Positions 49,501 through 64,000 of a stretch of 64,000 nt of DNA are shown here, one piece after another; positions within the stretch are counted from its first letter, which is position 1, and each line of letters opens with the position of its first letter. This DNA is from Dryas octopetala (lineage: Eukaryota; Streptophyta; Magnoliopsida; Rosales; Rosaceae): the NCBI GenBank assembly GCA_963921425.1, contig OY992833.1, positions 24,724,698-24,788,697 on the forward strand, read 5' to 3'. The translations under genes and the position numbers were made by a program. Under the pieces are notes generated by a model. The model was not told the origin of the DNA. It did no database searches and saw nothing but the letters and a program-made list of their open reading frames with translations.

Positions 49501-51276
49501 CAGTTCTTACCACATATTCATTACACGTGTCCTGAACTTCACTACTGTTAGAATAATCAGCGTTTAGTATTTACCTCGAATATCTTGAACAACAGAGGCT
49601 GCGGCAATAGCGCGGTGAACTAAGGGATCCAAGTTCTCTACCTGTACAAATTTGCAACAAAATAATGAATATAATGAAATTGAACTGGAAAAAAAAATTC
49701 CAATTTGGTGAACTCTAAGCATAAATGGTAACAGAGTATACAATAAAACTCAGGTTATATTAATTTAAATGAATCATCGTGTAAAAGCCCAAATAAAAAC
49801 TAGAAAAGGGCAAAATTTGTCACCTCAACATTAACACCAGATGTTTCGTGAAGAACATTTTCTGCTGATGACAAAGACGATATAGGGAACATCCATAACC
49901 TGTAGTTTCAACACCATTACTATTACATCCAGCAGAGGCTCCATCTCACAAGATGTCCAACAGTTGTGAAAAATACAACCATTGACCCAAATTCCATATA
50001 AGACATAAAATTAAAGTATAAAACATTTTCAAAGCTTGGGTAAGGAGGTAGGGAACAAAACCTTTCTTTTGCATGCCATGTGGCTTTGGGGATCTTGCGG
50101 AAAGCACCTACTAGCACCTGGTGCAAGATAAAGCATAATTGATAAGAAAAGGAAGAGTTTGAAAAGTGCTGCAAATGAACATTCTTTAAGCAAATAGAAG
50201 GAGTACCTGGTTATAAGAAAATTTTGCGGCAATATTTCCACTAGCGTGAAGAAAAAATTTGACAGAGAGCTTAGGTAGCTCCTTGGAACGTTCATCTTCA
50301 TGTAAAAAGGCAACAAGATGCAGATAGGAGCCAAGAGTTAGCCAGCTATTACTTAATATCAGCAGGTAGAGCAATGCAACCAGCGACTAATATAATCAAT
50401 AGATTGCAAAAAGTTCAAACTGGTATTGAAATGGAAGATTTAACCATTTTTTGATAGTCAAGGTGGGACATTTACTCCTTATTCATAGTCAACTATTGAA
50501 CATATAAATTGATAAATTCTGAAACATGAAATAAGGAAACATTTATTGGCCTTTTAAGCGTAGGAACCTCTATCAATCATGCCCAATATAAGTAACACTA
50601 ACATACATGATGAAGCAGTCAAAGACTCAAAGTAGGTGTTAAGCATATCTTTTTGCTTGGAAATAGATGCTTTTTGATGATATAGTAGTAATAAGAAAAA
50701 AAGTTCAAAGTAATAGAAATGGGAAAGGAGGAAACTGACCAGAGTTTACTTTGAATGGGGCAGATGGAGGTAATACTCTGGTTCCAGGCGGAAAAGGTGG
50801 TACCTACATTGTTGCAAAAACAGTGAAAATGACACGCTCAATACTCATATGCATAAAGCGATGAAGGTGTTGAATTTGTAAAAATACGTCCCCTAAAAAA
50901 AAGGGAAATCATTTAAAATGAAAGAAAGAACAAAGTGCAAAAAAGAGAAACACTGTGAATTAGGCATTCGAAACCCTAGAGACTTAAAGAAGCAAACAAG
51001 AAAATAAATGAAAAAGAAAAAGAAAATTGTCACCTTGTTTGGAAGATAATCGGGTGTGGGTCTGGCAGGGAAGCTTTCGAAGGTATTTGAGTTGTTGATG
51101 TTGTTGTTGTTAGTGGCATTGTATGAAGCAGAAGAAGAAGAAGACGAAGAAGAAGACGAAGAACAAGTAGAAGCAGAGTTGATGCGTTGTTGAGCGATTT
51201 TCTGGAAAGCGTCTCTTTCAAGGGAATCGAGTTGTTCGGCGCTCAATTCCCAGTCGTCGTCGTCCTCCAACGCCAT
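42079..51276 (-). CDS. CHR18: SMARCAL1/ZRANB3-like SNF2 DNA translocase (CHR18 type) with a tandem PIP-like tail
   Basis: Twenty-four exons join in frame to 788 residues. From 5' to 3': 51276-51034, 50803-50740, 50295-50207, 50117-50062, 49899-49824, 49641-49575, 49194-49128, 48951-48885, 48677-48594, 48517-48476, 48339-48184, 47314-47237, 46375-46307, 46216-46151, 46057-45929, 45820-45764, 44706-44617, 44438-44373, 44244-44176, 44111-44007, 43855-43730, 42857-42799, 42727-42691 and 42483-42079. The N-terminus is acidic, followed by a Ser run and an Asn run. A HARP-like segment (about 103-190, [19 protein letters not shown]) follows. Helicase motifs are DEMGLGKT (234-241), DESH (342-345), [10 protein letters not shown] and [11 protein letters not shown] (612-622). 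The family rewinds RPA-coated DNA and remodels stalled replication forks in the nucleus. Intron 8 uses a GC donor. The last exon carries five copies of a PIP-like motif. Confidence 0.93.
42149..42463. repeat. 63 bp minisatellite within the last SNF2 exon (five units)
   Basis: Five adjacent units of 63 bp begin near 42149, 42212, 42275, 42338 and 42401. Each starts GAGTCAAGTGTTTTCTGC or GAGTCGAGTGTTTTCTGC on the plus strand. The period is a multiple of three, so on the minus strand each unit adds 21 residues and keeps the frame. The unit farthest from the stop codon is the most diverged. The high identity suggests recent expansion by slippage or unequal exchange. Confidence 0.95.
45143..45232. 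repeat. Short inverted repeat in a long SNF2 intron
   Basis: Arms of about 23-24 bp (CATTGTGATGACGATAGGCC at 45143 and GGCCTATTGGTCATCACAATG ending 45232) pair with one small bulge around a 43 nt loop. It lies in the 0.9 kb intron between exons 16 and 17. It could be a remnant of a small foldback element or a hairpin in the transcript. Confidence 0.5.
46413..46501. repeat. Compound (TA)n(GA)n microsatellite in an SNF2 intron
   Basis: About 12 TA units run directly into about 32 GA units, giving roughly 90 bp of dinucleotide repeat. It lies upstream (in transcript sense) of exon 13 at 46307-46375, about 40 bp from the splice acceptor, so length changes could affect splicing. It is likely to be polymorphic. 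Confidence 0.95.
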
Positions 51277-57190
<5,914 letters not shown>

Positions 57191-57852
57191 TAATCCTTTG
57201 ATTTGCCTCTTTATCTGTAAATTTGTAGGCTAATACTAAACCATGGTGGAGTATAAATGCCCCATGGGATTGTCTTTTTTAGTATCCAGTGCGATGCATT
57301 AGGGCCTTTTGTAATTTGTCCATAAATAAAATGCATGCCATTTGCTAATAAGATGGCAGGAATTGCCAAATATTTGATATCTGTAATAAATTATATGTTG
57401 CCACCTAAGGCTAGAAGTATATTATATATCTATGACCAGATTTGACATTAAATCTTAAGATAACAAAATGATTCATAAGAGCTCATAAGAACAAGAAAAC
57501 ATAAGGCTTCATTTTCGAGCTTGATGGAGTAGAAGCCATTACTAACTAATGACCAAAATATAAATTGGATTACAGAATGTGAATAATGAAAGCAGCAACT
57601 AAGTTCAACACATTTGGAACTTTGATCTTCAAGTGAGCCTTTTGATCAATTCATCCCCAATCAAAATTACCATAGACCAACCTCTGTTGGACATAAAAGT
57701 AGCAATCACGTGTTATGTTATGGCTTAAGTAAGCACGACATGCCGTTTGGAGATAGAAATAGCCAACAACCAACTAGACATTGAAAAGAAGCACGACGTA
57801 GCTTCCATCTTGGCTTTTTAATTTTTTATGATAATACAGAGTAGCTCGAGAG
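57191..57852. other. 3' region of the protease gene and promoter of the next gene
   Basis: Probable 3' untranslated region to about 57320, then AT-rich DNA. No element recognised. Confidence 0.4.
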
Positions 57853-58667
57853 ATGTGGGCCCAGTCGCTTCCATTTCCAGTGGCCGTGGTGGTGAAGCCG
57901 AGTGGCTCTCACGGCCGCCGGAGAGCTGCCTGCATGGTTTCTGAGAAACCCAATATTCCATCTCTCTTGAGGTTGAAGCTACTGCCACTACCAAAACCCA
58001 ATTCAATGAATCCATCCTCCCAAACACCACTTCTGCTCTCTTCTTCTTCTGCCATTGCTCCGTCCGTACAACTTGTCAAAGCTCTGCGGATCCGACCCAC
58101 TGCCGAATTGGGCCTTGCCTCTCTCCTCTTTGTCCTCTCCACGGTAACCCATTTGGCCATTTACCATATTTAGAATCAAACATATAGACTATAGTAACCA
58201 CTGCTTACTGTTTCACTGGCTGGGCTTGCAGGCTTTTGCTGCGCTTTTCTCTGTTGCTATAATTTGCATTCCAGCAATCAATGTAAGTCACTCACTTTCT
58301 CTGGCTTCTGCCAACGTCTTTTTCAAATTTGAATTTTGAGCAATACAATCATTTTTCAATGCATGTATTTATGAATCAAGTTTTATGGGATTTCAGGCTT
58401 TGAGAAGATTGGCAGTTTCAGTGGACAAACTATCCCATGTTGTGTCCCAGGAGGTACCTGGAACTCTGTCTTCTCTCAAACTCTCTGGCCTTGAGATCAA
58501 TGACTTGACCCAACAGCTTTCCAGTCTCAGGTATTGGTTTTACAAACTTTCGCAATTCTCTTACCTTGCTTCACACACTTTTTTGCTCATTCAAGTTTGA
58601 TTTTTTTTTTTTTGGGTTTTCAAGGCAAAAGATTTCTTCAGCTCGCTGGGGGAAGAATTCAAAGTGA
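57853..58667 (+). CDS. Small putative plastid membrane protein, DUF948-like
   Basis: Four exons (57853-58143, 58232-58282, 58397-58530 and 58625-58667) join in frame to 172 residues. The N-terminal 65-70 residues are rich in Ser, Arg and Pro with few acidic residues, which fits a plastid transit peptide. A hydrophobic stretch across the first splice junction (about 85-114, including LASLLFVLST and AFAALFSVAIICIPAIN) forms one or two membrane helices. After it comes a soluble segment with an amphipathic, possibly coiled-coil character (LRRLAVSVDKLSHVVSQEVPG, then LEINDLTQQLSSLRQK). This layout, one membrane segment followed by a heptad-like region, resembles DUF948 proteins. I do not know a function. 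All three introns have GT-AG borders. Confidence 0.7.
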
Positions 58668-60464
58668 CAATTTGTTAGTTCATTCAAGCCATGTACTTGA
58701 GGTAGTTATAGTCATGTAGATTTTCTCACTTCACCTCCACTTGATGTATGCTCTGTATTGAAACATTTGTATGTTCTACCATCATTATCTATTTTGTTTT
58801 TTTGCACACAATGGCAGCTAACTAATATGATTTATGAGCAAGTTACAGTTTTTAGTGGTGGGGTTATACACAACAAATTGCGCCATGATTGGAATTTTGG
58901 GATCAGGGTAATCAGGGAAACTTTTTGTTTAACTTGTTGATTGGTTCCATACTAGGAAACTGAAGCTGCTTAGCAGGTAGCTTGTGTGATTGTCCTTCCC
59001 AATTGGGTTGTGATCAACACTACAAGTCTACAATGTGTCTCATCCCTAAGACTATCTTGATGCCAAAGCTAGGCTTACACAGTCCCTTCTGTTTAGTACA
59101 GAACGCATTGAAAATATGGAAGAAATGCTTACTTCAAGCTTGCTTGACTGATTATGGTAAATCGATCATAGTGTCTCTAATTTCTTCATTGGCTTAATCA
59201 CAAAAAGTGTTGAACATGAATAGGGTACAACAAAGTCATAATTTGGTATACTTCTTGAGAGCTTCACCCGCATCTTTTGCATGCTCTGGCACAGGCATGT
59301 TGCATAAAAGAGTAACTCTTGATGATGATACCAAGGATTGATGTTTGACTTTGAAGGATCAATCTTCCAAAGTCTCACCTCCCAAACCTGACCAAAATTG
59401 CCAAACCCACACAATTTTGAATGATATTAGTCCTTTATTAATATCATTAAATTAAAGGAAATATTGAATTGATGGAAGATGGGAAAACCAATGTGGAGGA
59501 GCCCCCCAGCCTAGTTGCCTCCCACTTTGGATAATTGGGTATTGGGATTCACATTTCCATAATCCATGGTGTCAAAGAGGGCAGGCTGGTGACCAAAGTG
59601 AGTCAGTCTTTGCTTGATTAGCGTTTTTTTTTTTTTTGGTGTGAGATTCTGGCTGCTAATGAACGGCCACAAGGGGAATTAGATGCTTTGGTGGCCTTCA
59701 GCTAATGTCTGAGAGATTGCAGCCTTGCAGGCGGATCTTCCAACCTTTTGCGTTGCTCCAAAGTGTTCATACAGAATTGGGGGGAAAGCAAAGCAAAGAT
59801 AATGAACACATGCCTTCACAAGTTACTAATAATTTGAATTGATACTGCCACACTGATGTGATCTTCATATAATCATAGGGTAAAATCTAAAATGCTTGTA
59901 AGCACTCATATGCACTATATAGAAGGGAAATTGGCCAAGTAGAAATTGTATGGGTGCAAAACTCAGTGCACAATTGGTTTCACATCCAATTATCGCATTT
60001 GTATTATTATTATTTTTTTAAGATATCAATGATACAGAATATAGAGATTCGATTAACAATATATTCAGTAAACATGGTACAACTAATTTTATTTGTTTCA
60101 AAATTCTATTTACTCCATGAATAAGAGTGAAACACTTTAAAGCTAAAATTTACTGTACAATTCATCATGGAATAACATAAGCCAAAAGGGTTAGGCAGAT
60201 TCGACTCACGAACACCAACACACGCTTGAGTCCACTCAGTCTTCTGAGCATGAATAGACGGCAAATGAAGCTCAGAGTGGGTAGAGCAGCATATTCCTGT
60301 CTTTTCCGCAAGTCCTCTTCTTTTGATAATGAATTCAGCTATGCATTTGGTAAAAATTTTGCAAGCTAATCGATGCAGATTTCATCTTTATCTTTCACAT
60401 GAATCGCTGCAATAATCAATAACAAATATAGAGCAAATTTTGCTGTTGACAGCATGTATGGTTT
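58668..60464. other. Intergenic DNA between two convergent genes
   Basis: No gene-like frame of note is seen. The DNA is AT-rich, with T-runs at about 59622. The ends should hold the 3' untranslated regions of the small membrane protein gene and the PIG-O gene. Confidence 0.45.
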
Positions 60465-63400
60465 TCATTTTTTGGTAAACAGATCCTGTAGGGAATGATC
60501 TTCCAGTTTACTAACATAATAATGTGAGGACAAATAACCGAGTATATCTATAAGGATAAGACCTGCCACATCAAAAACAAACTTAGGAGCAAATAAACCC
60601 CATACCTGCAAGGTAAAACATATCGTTAAGGTCATTAAATGTGCAAATTTTTTACAAAAATAATAAAACTGTGGCAGAAAGACCACTTTAACATCAAATG
60701 CCGCCTATGCATCGTAACACATATTATAGTGGCTGTGACCGAAGTGGCCATGATTAGTCCATAAATCATATACACCTAAGAAATCAACAATAACCAATTA
60801 ACCATCAAACTGGCTAGATAAGCCAAGCGGTCACAAGATCTTACTAAAAGGATCTCTTTTACAAGGATAAAACCAATCAACAATTGGCAAAAATATAATC
60901 TATAGGCAATGAACTTACCAGAGATAACCGCACGAGTATGAATTGCTTCCCTTTCTCGGTCTGACCCAGGCATGCAAAAAGAAATGGAAGTCCAAATATT
61001 GGAAGGATGAGAGAAAAACCAAATGTATCCATTGTAAGAAGGATTGCTTGGGGAACTAGGACGAACTCATCAAACCTGAAAATAATAGAGAGTTTTAGTA
61101 ATCTATCCACAGGGCAATGGATATAACTCCCACAGTGTGAACAGTAACAAGGGCGTAAGTGGGAGCCAATCACTACTGAATGCTTGAGCTTACAAAAGAT
61201 AAATAGTCAAAGTGAGTGCTGAGGACTCTAAGGCCACATGTTGTATGCGATCAATTTTTGGCTTCCTAGCAGTCCCATGGATATCACAAGAAGTTAAAAA
61301 CCATACATCTGTGTGCATACCCATGACTCACCCAATAAATGCAGCACCATATCGGAGGCCATCAAAAGCACACCTGAAGAAAAGTTTGTTTTCAATTTGA
61401 AACATATGAGTGCAACAGATGAGGAAACAATGGCACAGAGAAAGCAAAATTATATTATAGAATGATTCAACTGTAAATGATAACAAAACTACTTTTTGTA
61501 GAGACCAAAACCAAAGAGATTCCAGAACCTAATCAGAAAACATGAAAACCTCAAAGTAGGAAACAATTGACAAACCAGTGGCCAGTGCAGAAAAACAGGC
61601 ACACAGCAAAAAGGCTCCATTGTGTTACAGGAACAGGATCAAGCATCAAATTCCAACTGCCTCCATCTTTGGGATCTAGTTCTATATTATCCAGCCGCAC
61701 TATGCAATAACCTGTCCAAACAGACTCTTACATGAACCAAAATTTTAGAACAAGGGCACAAACTGTGCCATTAATCCTAATAACATGTATTATCATCATA
61801 TGAAACAAACTTCTACAACAGACAAATATCAAAATCAAGAGGCAAAAATATAATAAGCCTTACATAATGCGTATTAAGGGAAAGTTTATTGGCCAAAATA
61901 ATGCCATTTAATAGAAAACTAAAGCACCAAAACATGCACCTCCAATTATGAATGCTAAAGCAACCAAGGGCCCTTGTTTCCCCAACAGAATAATGACCGT
62001 TGAACTCCATGCAGATAACATGGCCACTGTTTTAATATATAAGATTTTGCTGAAATCTGAGGATTTCTGTTTATTGAACATCTCATTAAATGTCAGTATT
62101 AACAATTGTCCAAATCCAATGGCATATATTAGTCGAGGAATGCAATTTCTTCCAACATCTTTAAGCACCCAAGCCAGATTCAATATGTTACTTTCTGAAG
62201 CCCAGTGCACTCCTATCAGCATATAACTTAAATTAGTTCCCATGATAATATACTTCCAAATCCCCTCAGAAGAGCTTCTAGTAATAGCCTTGCGCAGCAA
62301 GAATGCCAATAAAAACAGTGCAAGCACCGGTAGAACTCCAGCAACAAAATTCCAAACTGGCAACCCTGAGGCGATCCTGAGCATCCATGAAGGATATGCA
62401 TTCGTAAATTCAGAACTAGGAGCTTGCTTTGACAATCCAACTTCAATAGTAAATCTGCAAATGGTGATCAGAAGAAGGAAAACAAATGCCTGCAATTACA
62501 TCAGTGAGAAAAATGAGCATTACAATAAACAATATTTGATATTTTTCTGTCTAGAAACCTGACGTAAACTACGTACTTCTAATACCATCTTCTTCTTCAT
62601 GATAGAATATCGCATTTTAACAAATCCAGTTGTGGCCAAAAGAAAGCATGCTACTTTTCCTTCTTCCACTGATCTCAAGGTTCCCATCCAGGAAAAAATA
62701 AGAGAAAAAAATTAATTTTTCAACGTGAGCATTAAACATGGGCTTTGTGCATCCATAAAGCAATGAAAAGTACCTAGAACTTACAGATATAACTATTTGA
62801 GACGAAGCTGCTTGCACGTATCACCACCATAAAACAAGCAAAAATTAACCCAAAGGAAATTCCAGAATCTCCAGATGAAGTAAAAGAAAGGCCATATTGC
62901 TCCTTCACTTTCTTAATTGCAAGAAAATGGATAAGTAGTGATATTAACGTAATGCCAAGTCCAGTACCCATCATCTTTAAATTAAACTCAGTCCATTTGG
63001 AGCGTGCAAGTTCAGCAACACTTGCTAGGAAATCTGAATACGCATCAATTTGCCTCCTAAGAGCAGGAAATAATGCATTGCAGCTTCCCTTATCCTGTAA
63101 TAGCAACTTCTTTGTAGTATGTAACCATTTTCTCCTCTGCCTGAGCATATATGTTTTCTATGTGCAGCAAGTCTTCATGAGAAAATCCAATAACGGATGA
63201 AGCTGAATAAATATCTATATATCTTTTTACCTGAACAAGAAGAATCCATCTGTTAAGTGGTAGGTCAAAAAAGGCTACCCGTTTACTGTGTAAACTAATA
63301 TAATACAACCCATCAAGTGGTTGATCAAAAAAGGATCACCATGATAACAATGCAAAATATATATGAACATTTGATCTCCTACAAGACAGAAAGAAAACCC

Positions 63401-64000
63401 ATTTTCTATGCCATCTTGTGTATTCTTAGACTCAATAAAGTTTGCTAGACTGACAGCTTAATCTAATAAATTGCCTTACGGTCTTTTGAAGTTTAAAAAT
63501 GAGCAACCTGGTCAAATATTGTTGCATACTTGCATGTATAAGCACTGTCTCAAATAAAGAAAATCAATGTTGACTTCATGGACATTGTTTTATATATCAA
63601 TCCTGAGGTTGAATAAATGATTTCATTTCATTTTCTCCAAAAGTACAGACTTGCCCATGGTATTATAGATTTTAAGGAAGACTAAGGATCTGAGGTAGTC
63701 ATTTCATGACCAATTTTATCAATAAGTAATGACATATATAATGGCCAAAGTTAAATTGACAGGATGCTTACACTACACCTTCCAAAAGGAAAGGGGATAT
63801 CGAGTAGCACTGATATCGTCACGGCAAAGTCAAGCTGCAAAGAGTGACTGGGATAAGTATGGGTAGTGGGTAAAATACTATAATTTACAACAAGGAAAAA
63901 GTAAACGAAATATGTTAACCATTCAAACCTGCTGGATGGAACTGATGCAGATATTCCTCCTATCCTGAAACCAGACAAGAATTAGAGAAAACAAATTAAC
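60465..64000 (-). CDS. PIGO: GPI ethanolamine phosphate transferase 3 (PIG-O), C-terminal part, with frameshift; runs off the window
   Basis: Exons seen, 5' to 3': 63964-63929, 63834-63779, 63230-62785, 62668-62577, 62489-61940, 61711-61576, 61373-61332, 61075-60919 and 60605-60465 (stop). They encode the end of the phosphatase-like domain (SIQQLDFAVTISVLL, then PFPFG) and the long multi-pass membrane tail. The family adds ethanolamine phosphate to the third mannose of GPI anchors in the ER. Two oddities stand out. Exon 63230-62785 needs a one-base shift after AEEK: the A-run opposite 63128-63131 has one base more than the family frame allows, and the unshifted frame stops after 16 codons. 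Also, the roughly 40 residues normally between PFPFG and the VKRYIDIYSASS segment are not found. The rest splices cleanly. It is either a young pseudogene or carries a sequencing error. The N-terminal catalytic part lies beyond the window. Confidence 0.85.

Noticed and set aside
59166..59414. Short minus-strand frame in the intergenic region downstream of the small membrane protein
   Set aside because: No recognisable motif and no compatible splice partners nearby.

Overview
The window is nuclear DNA from a flowering plant. The genes are rich in introns with GT-AG borders, the intergenic DNA is AT-rich, and small DNA transposons are common. All families recognised are typical of eudicots. I cannot fix the species; a woody eudicot is plausible but is inference. 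Gene models were built by hand from reading frame, splice-site phase and family similarity.

Layout. 1-9210 is a duplicated, transposon-laden region. Block A (1-1356) recurs at 19497-20931. Block B (1355-3923) recurs at 5751-9210. Between the two B copies lies a 5' fragment of a HAD-type 5'-nucleotidase gene (minus strand, 4062-5556) that has lost its 3' half. 11964-17608 is a complete 12-exon ABCB (MDR/PGP) transporter of the ABCB4/11/21 auxin-transporter type. 23363-26920 is a CHUP1-like coiled-coil, proline-rich protein. 27948-28650 is a broken, intron-containing fragment copied from the prolyl-tRNA synthetase gene. 29455-31060 is a soluble DGAT3-type protein with a thioredoxin-like [2Fe-2S] domain. 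31920-34029 is a cluster of DNA transposons (two Mutator-like, two Tourist-like). 34610-41246 is a cytosolic-type prolyl-tRNA synthetase (12 coding exons). 42079-51276 (minus) is a 24-exon SMARCAL1/ZRANB3-like SNF2 translocase (CHR18 type) whose last exon carries five tandem PIP-box-like motifs. 53086-57190 is a plant aspartic protease with a saposin-like insert. 57853-58667 is a small membrane protein. From 60465 to beyond the right edge (minus) lies the C-terminal part of a GPI ethanolamine phosphate transferase 3 (PIG-O), with a frameshift.

The genes are mostly unrelated housekeeping loci and do not form one pathway. From memory, the CHUP1-like / DGAT3 / CHR18 order matches Arabidopsis At1g48280-At1g48310, and ABCB21 / prolyl-tRNA synthetase lie near each other at At3g62150-At3g62120, so this looks like a conserved ancestral block. 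The most interesting signals are the motif array in the SNF2 protein, the layered duplications with datable transposon insertions (each filled in one copy and empty in the other), and the decaying PIG-O and 5'-nucleotidase copies.
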